A stretch of 64,000 bases of DNA from the NCBI GenBank assembly GCA_008973525.1, contig WACJ01000294.1, forward strand, positions 186,001 through 250,000. The letters run 5' to 3'. Positions 25,001-32,289 of this stretch are shown here, one piece after another; the stretch's first letter is position 1; each line of letters starts with the position of its first letter. The DNA is from Stenopsyche tienmushanensis (lineage: Eukaryota > Arthropoda > Insecta > Trichoptera > Stenopsychidae). The position numbers and the translations under genes are program-made. Under the pieces are notes generated by a model, which saw nothing but the letters and a program-made list of their open reading frames with translations, was not told the DNA's origin and searched no databases.

Positions 25001-26860
25001 TTTAAAATTCGTTCACGTTCATCATCTAAATTTATTAGCAAATAATGTCAGAAATATGACATTTCTATAGAATGAGCCACGTTATTTAGTTTCGTTGACG
25101 TTTCAATACAAAATTCATGTAATTCATCAAATATTAATGCCACGATCAGAATAAATTTACAAGGAAAAGAATTTACTTTCATTTTACAACTCTCTTTCTT
25201 GAATTTATAGACGATAAAGCAAAAATATGATATTGAGTGACAGTTCGTGTCGATTTGAATTTTACCCAAACGTCAAATTAATTTTGGCCGTAACAAATTT
25301 ATATTCATCCATCAACCCGCATCAATTTACGACCGTCGTTCGTTAATCAAAAGTGCGATCGTAAGCGTTTATTAATTAATTTATATATTTAAAATAATTT
25401 TAGCATATTTATCGAAGCAAATCGGTTGTGAATTTATTAAAGCATATATTGCATCTGCATTATTATTCGGCATTGACCTTCGGACGTCAGCGCCGAGTTG
25501 CTAAATATTTATATCGCGTTAGAATTCGTGAATAGCTCGATAGGAGATCTCGGAAGACCCGTTTTTTTTACGGTCATCATCCAAAAAAGGTCACTAGAAC
25601 GAAGACAACCGATTTCAGATCGGACACGCGGTCCGATACTATGTAATTTGAGTGCTTTCATTGCGATCGTACCGTTCGTCGTAGATTCGATTGGCTCGCT
25701 TGTAAAAAAAACGAGTTTCGTCTATTCATTAATGAGAAGTCTTTCGAGGTGTAATAAATTGGATTCGTTCCGAGGCTTTTTGAATTGAGACGAGTAAATG
25801 GATAAAAATCATCAATCAAACGTCTTAAGCGGCCGCATTGACGGATCGGTCTCGGTGTATAATTACGACGATTCGCATTGTGTTTAATTATAGGTCTGAT
25901 TGTTTTGGGAGATTAATAAATTAATAAATCAAATGACGAATCGTCGGCTTAAAAATTCAACTTTGATACTGTGTTTCGATGAACTCATTCAAAAAAAGGG
26001 GGGAATCGATTGATCTAAGAAAGTTCTATCTGTTCATCGTCATAATTTAATATAAATCATTTTGCGTATTTTTTCAATGGTGCAATGATACATAAATCGT
26101 TGATTGTATTCCGATACGGATGTGTAATATTAAAAAAAAAAAATAGATAACGCAATGAGTCAACGATCATATTTGTACAATTTAAAATTTGATAATTGAA
26201 GCAATACGTTATCAAATCAAATTTGAGTCTCACGACTATGCGTCGAAATAATTTATGAAAATGATTATGTCTAATAAAAAAATTATAATCGATTATTTTC
26301 AATTTTAAATAAAAAAATAAAAAAAATACAAAGGAACACGAATTTTACCGGATTTGGGCCAAAATTCAAGCATAAAAAAATGCATTCCGAATTAGCAGTT
26401 GACGTGCTTGGTCCGACGTTCATTTTATATACGCAGAGGTGAACATAATCAATTCCAATGTAATCTATTTAGTTTGTTTCCGATATACCAAGGCCTGAAT
26501 GATAATCGCATGGAGGATTATTTAAATATTGTTGATTTATCGGCGAAGGGATCTATTGAATAAAGGTAGATAAGGCGATCGTTCTTTAGATTTTGAATGA
26601 ATTGTACTCACGTCTTCGGGGGGGAAATCGTAGCAATCGGATATTTTTTTGTAGAGTTCCCTGACGCTCGAGAAGCCCGATATGATCCCGAGCGGACTCC
26701 CGTGAGCCTGCTGGCAATGGAAGAGAAGTTGCGGCTTCTGCACGTTGGGCTCTCCTGGCTTCGGCGTCGTGTTGTTGTTAATCCCATTGTTTTTAGAGGG
26801 AGGTTCCTGGGGGGGCACAGCCGGAGCCGGCTTGTTAACTTTCTTCTTGAAGAGCGACAT
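813..26860 (-). CDS. kermit: kermit / GIPC-family PDZ adaptor, whole gene (4 coding exons)
   Basis: GIPC proteins are cytosolic PDZ adaptors that link membrane receptors to myosin VI on endocytic vesicles. Coding exons in order are 26612-26860, 1498-1728, 1133-1384 and 813-1053. The protein would be about 320 residues, the usual GIPC length, with an N-terminal proline-rich and GH1 region, a central PDZ domain and a C-terminal GH2 region. The first two junctions agree in phase (both phase 0) and have GT/AG borders. The last junction joins out of phase, see the exon at 813-1053. Intron 1 is about 24.9 kb and filled with transposons; introns 2 and 3 are about 113 and 79 bp. Family identity rests on the recognised blocks [50 protein letters not shown] and [14 protein letters not shown]. 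Linking the distant exon 1 to the rest is an inference from complementary content and matching phase. Confidence 0.85.
1133..1384 (-). CDS. kermit: kermit/GIPC coding exon 3 (second half of PDZ)
   Basis: The exon encodes 84 residues beginning [20 protein letters not shown], then the last PDZ strands ([16 protein letters not shown]) and a Ser/Gly/Lys linker ending AAIENE. The acceptor is TTACAG and the donor GAG|GTATAC, phase 0 at both ends. The donor is the only strong GT near the end of the conserved sequence. Confidence 0.9.
1498..1728 (-). CDS. kermit: kermit/GIPC coding exon 2 (GH1 end and first half of PDZ)
   Basis: The exon encodes 77 residues from [13 protein letters not shown] through [13 protein letters not shown] to the PDZ carboxylate-binding segment [18 protein letters not shown]. 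An AG acceptor precedes 1728 and a GTAATT donor follows 1498; both borders are phase 0. The sequence is collinear with vertebrate GIPC and Drosophila kermit as I know the family. Confidence 0.9.
1729..2514. other. Proximal end of the large kermit intron, no feature recognised
   Basis: AT-rich intronic DNA. A stretch at 2200-2255 (ACTTTAAACG followed by TCTCGAAACT) shares its word order with 46016-46050, so it may be an old dispersed repeat; the match is short. Confidence 0.25.
2515..2760 (+). repeat. Dispersed repeat family A, copy 1 (partial, internal and right parts)
   Basis: It contains the family core (GCGGTCCGAAAAGCGGACCG, then TTTTAGGGCTTTTTACGGCA) at 2521-2645. A tail at 2672-2757 starts GTCGGGTA and ends TTGCATTTATAATAGTGTT. 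The same tail follows the family A copy at 53468, which shows that it belongs to the element. The left end is missing. Confidence 0.7.
3010..3765 (+). mobile_element. Degenerate mariner element (N-terminal and C-terminal transposase pieces)
   Basis: Near 3030-3125 a mariner helix-turn-helix start is readable ([29 protein letters not shown]), and a downstream piece has [13 protein letters not shown]. The open stretch 3496-3708 ends with [20 protein letters not shown] then [12 protein letters not shown], the standard mariner C-terminus. The middle of the catalytic domain is largely lost. The right end CGAATACTTTTGGGTCTCCC resembles the terminal repeat of the fragment at 43205-43330. Coordinates of the left end are approximate. 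Confidence 0.7.
3766..4286. other. AT-rich intron sequence, no feature recognised
   Basis: No open frame, recognisable repeat or RNA gene was seen here. Confidence 0.3.
4287..4723. mobile_element. Possible pogo/Tigger-type non-autonomous element
   Basis: The left end reads CAGCTAACGGTAATCCGACA; the right end, reverse complemented, begins CAGTAATCCGGC and repeats GTAATCCGAC shortly after. CAG termini with a shared GTAATCCGAC word facing inward fit a small pogo-like element. No transposase is visible and target duplication is unclear. Confidence 0.35.
4724..6648. other. AT-rich intron sequence, no feature recognised
   Basis: One 62-codon open frame at 5061-5249 shows no recognisable motif and no splice context. 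Nothing else can be supported. Confidence 0.3.
6649..6760 (-). repeat. Dispersed repeat family C, copy 1
   Basis: Read on the minus strand it contains GTTTGTTTGT, then CCTATACCATTCATCCGATT, then CGATGAAACTTTGG and GTGTGTATCC. The same word order occurs at 9196-9295 on the plus strand. Similar sequences are common in insect genomes and are often tied to helitrons, but no helitron end is visible here. Confidence 0.55.
7077..7410 (+). repeat. Dispersed repeat family A, copy 2 (left end present)
   Basis: The copy starts CAGGGCCGTAACAGAG, continues GCGCTTGCCGCGGGC, CGCAGAATACCGACTCGG, the GCGGTCTGAAAAGCGGACCG core and the CATATGAGATCAC right segment. The CAGGGCCGTAAC terminus looks like hAT transposon ends. 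A 139-codon frame across it (6903-7322) has no protein-family motif and probably arises by chance. Confidence 0.75.
7411..9195. other. AT-rich intron sequence, no gene recognised
   Basis: Minus-strand frames at 7653-7952, 7972-8265 and 8410-8652 carry no motif I recognise and lack splice support. No RNA gene or repeat was identified. Confidence 0.3.
9196..9295 (+). repeat. Dispersed repeat family C, copy 2
   Basis: It contains TTTGTTTGTTTGTGATC, then CCTATACCATTAATCCGATT, CGATGAAACTATGG and GGCGTGTATAC. It is in inverted orientation to copy 1, about 2.5 kb away. Confidence 0.55.
9432..10481 (+). mobile_element. Mariner element, cecropia-like, with both terminal repeats
   Basis: The left terminus CGCTCAACAAGTTCGTAGGA and the right terminus (reverse complement CACTCAATAAGTTCGTAGGA) match at 18 of 20 positions and bound about 1.05 kb. 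The transposase starts at about 9594 ([20 protein letters not shown], then [15 protein letters not shown] and [11 protein letters not shown]) and stops early at 9857. A later piece at 10142-10336 retains [16 protein letters not shown], the region of the third catalytic Asp (SDY), and [12 protein letters not shown]. The copy is interrupted by stops and an internal deletion and is presumably inactive. It lies inside the kermit intron. Confidence 0.88.
10620..10870 (+). repeat. Dispersed repeat family C, copies 3 and 4 in tandem
   Basis: Two head-to-tail units of about 120 bp (10620-10742 and 10755-10870). Each has TGTTTGTT, a CGTTCATC[AC]GATTGC word, ATAAAACTT and an ATAGGCATAGT right end. The same unit occurs at 41965-42085. 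Confidence 0.65.
10871..12377. other. Intron sequence, no gene recognised
   Basis: Short frames at 10941-11162 and 11582-11982 (minus) have no recognisable motif. A somewhat GC-richer patch lies at 11290-11560. Nothing else can be supported. Confidence 0.3.
12378..13408 (+). mobile_element. Nearly full-length mariner with terminal repeats and TA duplication
   Basis: The ends read TTAGGTTGGGGAATAAGTT on the left and TTAGATTGGGGAATAAGTT on the right (reverse complement), flanked by TA on both sides, in an element of 1,031 bp. Transposase begins at 12550 with [20 protein letters not shown]. It keeps the HTH segment [15 protein letters not shown], a [17 protein letters not shown] segment and the first catalytic region [17 protein letters not shown], then a stop at 12961. 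The C-terminal frame (13031-13351) has [30 protein letters not shown], where the usual LHDN reads LHEN, and [15 protein letters not shown]. The stop and the D-to-E change make activity unlikely. Confidence 0.93.
13490..13560 (+). repeat. Short dispersed repeat shared with 16808-16850
   Basis: Both places contain a GCGATATATAGACG word followed by GAACTA and a CTGAAA- or CAGAAA-like continuation, preceded by AAGTGCG. The family was not identified. Confidence 0.4.
13996..14330 (+). repeat. Dispersed repeat family E, copy 1, with transposase scrap
   Basis: It shares CCTTTCCAACGATATGCTAC, CAAATCATTCAATAAGTCG and TTTCAACTGTAGTTGTCT with the copy at 23813. Its right part translates to [20 protein letters not shown], matching the [14 protein letters not shown] block of a Tc1/mariner-superfamily transposase. 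It carries a single unit of the 65-bp sequence that is tandemly repeated at 24006. Confidence 0.65.
14331..16189. other. Intron sequence, no gene recognised
   Basis: A plus-strand stretch near 14770-14850 reads [20 protein letters not shown], but no flanking exon or family could be assigned. A TTAACCCTTTGATGAG word at 15836 resembles piggyBac-type termini but has no partner. Otherwise AT-rich and featureless. Confidence 0.25.
16195..16485 (+). mobile_element. Mariner C-terminal fragment, another lineage
   Basis: The translation has [20 protein letters not shown] and [10 protein letters not shown], then after a small break [14 protein letters not shown] and GNYIEK before TAG. The LLHDN motif of mariner reads LLHHN, so the second catalytic Asp is His. 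No terminal repeats were found. Confidence 0.75.
16486..18868. other. Intron sequence, no gene recognised
   Basis: Contains the second copy of the GCGATATATAGACG repeat at 16808-16850. The 135-codon minus frame at 17710-18117 and smaller frames have no recognisable domain. Nothing else was seen. Confidence 0.3.
19140..19760 (-). pseudogene. hAT transposase N-terminal remnant with BED finger
   Basis: In minus-strand order it reads the start [20 protein letters not shown], the zinc finger C-x2-C...H-x4-H (CIIC...HLNSNH), DKQYFQKRL and then [20 protein letters not shown], followed by a degraded stretch. At least two frame changes are present. The family is inferred from the conserved word order of ZBED5-like transposases. 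Confidence 0.75.
20345..20830 (-). mobile_element. Non-LTR (jockey/CR1-like) LINE fragment nested in the hAT
   Basis: The minus translation includes [53 protein letters not shown] and [20 protein letters not shown] followed by FDTIDN. The last block matches the linker and start of reverse transcriptase (I-x2-LKNKKSPGxDxI) of jockey/CR1 LINEs. One stop interrupts it. It is a fragment with no catalytic YADD box. Confidence 0.7.
20945..22090 (+). mobile_element. R1-like non-LTR retrotransposon remnant (RT end and C-terminal finger)
   Basis: The copy opens with [16 protein letters not shown], the reverse transcriptase QGSxLGP block. The 21160-21375 frame has [14 protein letters not shown] and [17 protein letters not shown], and the 21379-21759 frame has [28 protein letters not shown] and [11 protein letters not shown], typical of the R1 clade. 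Downstream, [18 protein letters not shown] leads into [18 protein letters not shown], the C-terminal CCHC-like finger. Stops and indels separate the parts and the 5' half is gone. It starts about 20 bp beyond the hAT target duplication. Confidence 0.85.
22091..22440. other. No feature recognised
   Basis: Includes the likely 3' end of the LINE near 22150-22200 and a T-rich run at 22390. No gene was seen. Confidence 0.3.
22450..23340 (+). mobile_element. Degenerate mariner with altered first catalytic motif
   Basis: Pieces in order are [39 protein letters not shown], then the frame at 22608-22808, [18 protein letters not shown] and [16 protein letters not shown], where mariners have TGDEKW, and [13 protein letters not shown] near 23067. 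The first catalytic Asp reads Asn and several stops occur. Its ends were not identified. Confidence 0.75.
23341..23752. other. No feature recognised
   Basis: AT-rich intron sequence. A TTAACCCTTGCACTGC word at about 23755 could be a transposon terminus, but its partner was not found. Confidence 0.25.
23813..24005 (+). repeat. Dispersed repeat family E, copy 2
   Basis: It matches 13996-14130: CCTTTCCAACGATACGCTAC, ACAAATCATTCAATAAATCG and TTTCAACTGTAGTTGTCTG, then passes into the 65-bp tandem repeat. Confidence 0.65.
24006..24170 (+). repeat. 65-bp tandem repeat, about 2.5 units
   Basis: Units begin with GACACCACTGGATTT at 24006, 24071 and 24136, an exact 65-bp period. Each unit encodes the transposase words DLTPLDFF. 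The unit occurs once at 14210-14275, so it arose by local amplification of a transposase fragment. Confidence 0.85.
24171..26610. other. Distal part of the large kermit intron, no gene recognised
   Basis: The stretch 25470-25900 is less AT-rich and could contain regulatory sequence or old exons. The 96-codon plus frame at 25498-25788 and the frames at 24436-25041 have no recognisable domain. Confidence 0.3.
26612..26860 (-). CDS. kermit: kermit/GIPC coding exon 1 (N-terminus, GH1 start)
   Basis: This exon encodes 83 residues beginning [13 protein letters not shown], a lysine/proline-rich leader, followed by [17 protein letters not shown] and [18 protein letters not shown], the start of the GIPC homology region. 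The start is the first in-frame ATG; a TGA lies in the same frame directly ahead of the GTG at 26938, so the reading cannot begin with an ATG further upstream. The exon ends GAC followed by the donor GTGAGT, phase 0, matching the acceptor of the exon at 1498-1728 (PPED then ILFC). Upstream sequence to about 27130 is less AT-rich and probably contains the leader and promoter. Confidence 0.88.
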
Positions 26861-26888
26861 GTTCCTCGGAGCGCGTTTATCACCGAAC

Positions 26889-26942
26889 TTACTGGCCGAC
26901 GGAAAGAGCAGGGAGGCCGCCGCTAACACTTTTATCACTCAT
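26889..26942 (-). promoter_or_regulatory. Upstream ORF of 17 codons in the kermit leader
   Basis: An ATG at 26942 opens a 17-residue reading frame (MSDKSVSGGLPALSVGQ) that stops with TAA at 26889, 28 nt before the kermit start codon and in another frame. If the transcript starts upstream of 26942, ribosomes would meet it first. Whether the transcript includes it is not shown by the sequence. Confidence 0.4.
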
Positions 26943-27940
26943 GATTTCCTTAGATAACGCACAATTATCTTTGATAAGTTTTCAAATGTTACCGCATACG
27001 TCATAATAAGCGCAAGTTGCGAGGCGCTCTACCTGACTGACTCGCCCACCTGACTGCACCCGCGACACACTGCCAAAACTGCCGTAAAAACTTTAACGAG
27101 AGTTAGCAGCCTGCGGTTGTGTTGGTGCTTATTGCGCAATATGCACAATCTGAGTGCAATATTTCATGCAATACGCCTCATCAATATGGCGGACGAACTT
27201 TAAACATTCCATGCGTCGGATTTAAATTTGCGATAGAAAATCTAAATCTGCTGATTAATAATCGATCGCAGAAAATGTTTCTGTGCGAATCTCATGAAAT
27301 AAGACGATAATAAAATACGTTAAAAAGCGACATCTATAATTCAAAATGAAAGTCGGTAAAACAGGAATCTCACCAGTCAAACATTGATTTGAAAAGCAAT
27401 ATTGTAATAGAAAAATATGGTTGAATTTAAATTTTAAACAATTGTAAGAAAACGGTATATAATTTATTTATATTTAACTTCGAAGCAAAAATATTGAATT
27501 AATTTAGATACAATTTTTAAAAATTGTCAGTTATCTTGATTCCGCACTAATAATAAAATGTTGTATATTTTAGATAACAATGTTTAGCATGGGATTTAAT
27601 AGTAATTGTACAAAATTTGTTCGAAGACAGAGGTTTTTAATATTAAATATCTTCTCTCTCGATTTATTGCGCTAATGCGAGATCAAGATGCTGTGTGTGA
27701 AGTGGACGTATATAAGAATATGCTTGGCGTGTTTTTAATATGAAACGTTTTCATAAGGTTGAATTAAATACTATAATAACATCTTAGATTTTTTTAAAAA
27801 TAAAATAATGATAATAGTTACAATACTTTGTCAAAATCAATAGATATTAATACTTTACAGTCCAGGTATTCCACACTAAATTTCCAGTCCAATTAAAAGT
27901 CCAGGAAATTTCATAAGAAAATCATAAAACTACTTAGTGT
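26943..27940. other. Upstream region of kermit
   Basis: 26943-27130 is comparatively GC-rich and probably includes leader and promoter sequence for kermit on the minus strand; no TATA or initiator could be fixed. 27130-27940 is AT-rich and empty. Confidence 0.35.
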
Positions 27941-27945
27941 GTTAA

Positions 27946-30156
27946 CGCTTTCCTGCGCGCATGTCGTCACTCCGTTCGTCGCTGCAGCACATGAGTGCAA
28001 ATAAACCTCGCTCAACCTAAACCTCTCGCGCCGGATTAGTCCTATGCCTGCCGCCTTCAGGGACACAATAACAAACCATTTACAAAACATGGATCAAACA
28101 CTCCCAAACTTTTCCGAGTAAGATAAATTCATTTTGGTTAATAATTCGATTTTTGTGATGCACCGACTTGGAGTAGATACATTTTATGAACATCACCCAC
28201 GTAAAAGTATTATGTACTTACGTTTCGGATTACCAATTTCGGCAAAATCACATAAAATAATGTTTATTCCCAAAATATTTTTACGTAAATACAATTTTTT
28301 TTCGCGGATCACAAGGTCCGATCAACACCATGCCCGGTCCGGTCAAATATTCTCATACCAGATTTTGGTTTTGATTTTACATCTTCAGGAATAAAAAAAG
28401 ATATTGGAGATACACCTATAGAATTTTTTACAAGTATTTGGACTGGGGAAGTTAATAAATTGTTGATAAAATGTACGAATGCTTATGGTAAAAAGTTTAC
28501 TTTTACAATTTACCAAAAACAAGATACTGCATGGTGACCAAATTCAATGAAATAAATTATATGGAATTGGAAAAATTTTTTGGACTGTGTCTGCTCGGTG
28601 GGCATATAGGCTTTCCAACACTAAGAAAAATGTTTTCACGAGCTTCATTGTATTATCATCCAATATTTTCTTATATTATGTCGAGTAGAAGATTCGAAAA
28701 AATATTGAGATGTTTAAATTGCACGATAAATAACAATGACAGGATGTCAAAAATAAGCTCACTGTTGACATCGTTGTTTCGAATTTTCAAAATATATATT
28801 CTCCATCGGAAGAAATTTCTTTAGATGAATCTCTTCTTCGTCGAGGGCGACTGTGGTTACGGCAATACACGAAAGGGAAGAAAGCTAAGTATGGCATCAA
28901 ATTTTATAAATTGTGTTCCCCAAATGGATACATCCATAATCTAGAAATCTATAGAGGAAGGTTATTTGATAACGAACCTAGAGGAACCAAAATTGATGCC
29001 TTTGATTGATGATCGTACTTAAATTGATGAATCCATTTCTCCACAAAGGTCATCATGTTTTTATGGACATTTTTTTTTAATAACATTTCATTATCTACTA
29101 AACTATTAGAAAAAAGGACGCATACAACAGGGACATTGCGTGCAAATAGAAGAGGAAATCCAGCAGAAATAACAAAGAAGAAGGTTAAAAAGGGAGAACA
29201 CATATGGTTAAGAAAAAATAATATATATATTTCAAAATGGCACGATACTAGAGACGCATTACAACCAAATATCACCCTCAGCTCATCGAAAAAACTAACA
29301 GATATGGAATCATAAAAATAAAGCCCATTGAAGTTGTGGAATACAATAAATTTATGGGTGATGTTGACAGGTCAGGCCAACTCATAGCATACTATTCTTG
29401 TCCCCGAAAAACAATTCGGTGGTATAAAAAAATTATATTCCATTTGTTAGACATGTCAGTATTTAATGCGTGGATTTTATACCGCATTAAAATGGAAAAG
29501 GTGATAAGTTTTCTACAATTTAGAGACAATTTAATAGAATCCTTATTATGTATTGCCCATATAACAGATGGTAGAGAATTGGTAACTGTCACACCTACTC
29601 CAACAATAGGCAATACTCTAGTCATTTTTTTGGAAAAAAATCCTATTCCAAAAAATTATAAAAAGAAAATATGTTATTTGCGCTGCAGGTGGTGTTCAAA
29701 AAATAATAAACGCACTGAGACTTCATGGAGATGCCAAACCTGCCCAAAAAAATCCTGCTCTGCTTGTGTGCTTTCGACTCCCGTTACTCTAATACAATAA
29801 CACGAGACAAAACGATCGACCTTTCATTGTGTGTATTAGCGATGGTTTAAATAGTTTTATTATTAAAGAAAATACAATGGTTGAAAATCACTGAAAAGTG
29901 TAAAGAACATATTAAAAAAAACGTGTGGATCAATTAATTTAATGATGAATGGTTCGACGGCGATAAAACTTCGGTCTTATCGCTGGAATGTTATCAATAA
30001 CAACGATTAGTGAAATCAAGAGGCAAACACGAAACAGAATAACTGACTCATTGTTTGTTTTGGCGATTGCTTATAAGCACTAATCGGTATTCATGAATAT
30101 TGTCGGCAATCGGATTCACGAAACCAATTAAAATGACGATAACGCGCGCGAAAGCG
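27946..30156 (+). mobile_element. piggyBac-like element between TTAA sites
   Basis: The left end TTAA-CGCTTTCCTGCGCGC and the right end (reverse complement) TTAA-CGCTTTCGCGCGCG share an inverted terminus and are each bounded by TTAA (27942-27945 and 30157-30160), giving 2,211 bp. Transposase remains fill the inside in one orientation. It lies between the kermit promoter region and RpL37. Confidence 0.9.
28089..29800 (+). pseudogene. piggyBac transposase, broken by frameshifts and stops
   Basis: Translation begins MDQTLPNFSE and then breaks. Conserved parts follow: TPIEFFTSIWTGEV, ELEKFFGLCLLGGHIGF, SLDESLLRRGRLWLRQYTRK with KAKYGIKFYKLC (first catalytic Asp in LDES), VFMDIFFNNISLSTKLLEK (second Asp in FMD), TTGTLRANRRGNP, and YNKFMGDVDRSGQLIAYYS (third Asp in VDRS). 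A C-terminal cysteine-rich finger is present (CRWC...CQTC...CSAC). The three Asp positions survive, but several frame changes and stops interrupt the gene. The last open stretch is 29336-29800. Confidence 0.88.
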
Positions 30157-30160
30157 TTAA

Positions 30161-32280
30161 GTTGCAAAAAGCGATTCTTTTTGACTTGAATTATATGAAC
30201 AGGCATAGATTAAATGGCTTGTGAACACACAAACAAGACAACATTAAGTCAGTTTATCGTTTTATATAAAAATTCTATTTTAATGTATTTTTTTAAATAC
30301 AATTTGCTATATTTTGCCGATGAATGACGTTTACATATATTTTATACGGTTAACCCTTTGCAGTCGTTTATTTACTCTCAGCTGCCAAAGCTTTTATACC
30401 GTTCCTGTCGTATGTCTGCTTTCAGCCACCACAACAAGGAACCATATGAATCTTAACTCTATTCATTCATGTATCCTTTTGGAGTCCCGCTATATATTTA
30501 AAAGAGCTATTTTTACTGTTAGACCCTGTTGAGGGATTGGTTTCTTTACCTGCCCTTTGAAAACCATTGTCTTTTGCATTTTTAATCAGGTCACAAACTG
30601 GTTGTTGTTACCTTTTGCGTTGACCCCACTTTGACAGCGGAAAAGGTATAAATACTAGATATTATTTATATTGTTTCCACCATCAAAGTGGAGTCAATGC
30701 AAAAGGTAAAAATACCTCTTCCGCCAATAACAACCCGTCTGCGTAAACGGTAAAAATACCCTACCCGATGGAGATGTGTTAATAACCATTCTGTTCATGT
30801 AAACCAGTCTTCATTTTTTCTCTTCCCAGAAGCTATCTACCCATATTTACATTGAATTTAATCATAGCTGCACGAAAATGGCAAATAAACAAACTACGAG
30901 ATAAGTCATAGTCGGCACTTTAGTCAAGAACACCAACTACAAGTTACCCCGCAGTTGGCAGTCAACGTATTAAATAATATTTCAAATATAAAACAATTTT
31001 TCTGCTTATTTCAGTAATTTATGTAAAGTTATAAAGGTTTGCACCGGAGAGGCGCTCAAAACCGTATGATCGCTCCAAAATTACCACAGTACGGTGATGT
31101 ACAGGGCAGCTCCGAATGTCGGTCTGGCACTGATTAACGGAGATCAGGATTCGTTGCAACTTTTGGCGATTCAGGAACAGGACAAAATACTGGCGCAACG
31201 CATTTATCGTTAAAGTGAAGCAGATGGCATTTATGAGTGACCACGAGAGAAAGGCGGTAAGTATGGCTTATCAGGCTAAGTCGACAGAGGCTCTTTACAT
31301 GGCAAGTCCCGATAACCAACTCATGAAGACTGTGAGTACTGATGCAGATGTCCCTGTTTCTGCACCCCCCAGACGCTTTGGCGTCCAAAAATGCACCAAT
31401 CAGACGTTTCTTATCTTTTTCGTGGTAATCGGGGCTAGGCCCATCAACACTCCAGGATTTAAGTAGCCTTAGTTCCACGAATTGGACCCAGCCACATTCT
31501 AAGTTCTATTGTTCTTAGATAAGCTCAGTCCTAGATGTTTGTGGTCTGCAAAATTATAGTTCACCGCAAGCACAATTTTATATTTTTAATTTAACTGCCA
31601 TACGCTGAATGTTAGCTCCTTTCACACAACACAGGCTTGGTTGAAAAAATCTAATATTATTGACACTTAGAAAACGCAGAATGAAATTATTCAGTCGTGT
31701 ACGAAGGGTGTTTGGACTAAGTTCTTCAGAGAAATTGATGATTACATCAATGATATTCAAAATATCAGATTAGTCTTTTCCGGAGCCTTTGATATAGATC
31801 TTTGCTTGAATGACACAACAAATCCATAATCAATGTAAAGCCGCAGGAATTGGGATTGCCAGATCACGTCTCAAGAAAGTCTTGGAACCTAATTCCATGC
31901 ATTAGTTAGCTGTTTAAAAAATTGAAAAATTCCTCTTCACAATCAATGCATGGAGTTACTAGAAGAAAATTACGCTAATGAAAAGACTCTGAAGTGAATA
32001 AGTGCAATATATAAACGTCACATGTAAGATAGGTCAAGCAAGCAGCACCAGACAATTAAATAATATTCCACTATTGATCGCAGCATTCTCCAGAACACAT
32101 CTGCAATCAACATGGGTTACACGTAGTTCATAATTTAATAAGACATGACATTGGGTCAAAACTTTTCTACGCGGCTGTAAAAAAAATTAAAAGATAAAAT
32201 TATCACAAAATGCATATCAATAAAACAATATATGGTGTCCAGGAGAAAGGAGTTTTTTATTTTTTATAATACATAATTAT
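30161..32280. other. Intergenic region with short repeats
   Basis: Imperfect inverted arms at 30611-30634 and 30684-30707 (ACCTTTTGC[GA]TTGAC[CT]CC) sit beside GGTAAAAATACC words at 30706 and 30750. A TTAACCCTTTGCAGTCG at 30351 could be a piggyBac-type end. The frames around 31134-31478 have no recognisable domain on either strand. Confidence 0.4.
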
Positions 32281-32283
32281 AAA

Positions 32284-32289
32284 TTTATT
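32284..32289 (-). terminator. AATAAA polyadenylation signal overlapping the RpL37 stop
   Basis: The minus strand reads TGAATAAAT, so the AATAAA hexamer begins within the TGA stop codon. If used, the 3' untranslated region is very short, as is common for ribosomal-protein messages. Confidence 0.5.

Noticed and set aside
26861..26938. N-terminal extension of kermit from the GTG at 26938
   Set aside because: It starts with GTG, is preceded at once by an in-frame TGA, and the added residues are not part of the GIPC family; the ATG at 26860 is the start.
26537..26957. Plus-strand frames of 109 and 70 codons over kermit exon 1
   Set aside because: Antisense shadows; the minus strand carries the conserved GIPC sequence.
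31134..31478. Overlapping frames on both strands near 31.3 kb
   Set aside because: Comparable open length on both strands and no family resemblance; no gene can be supported.
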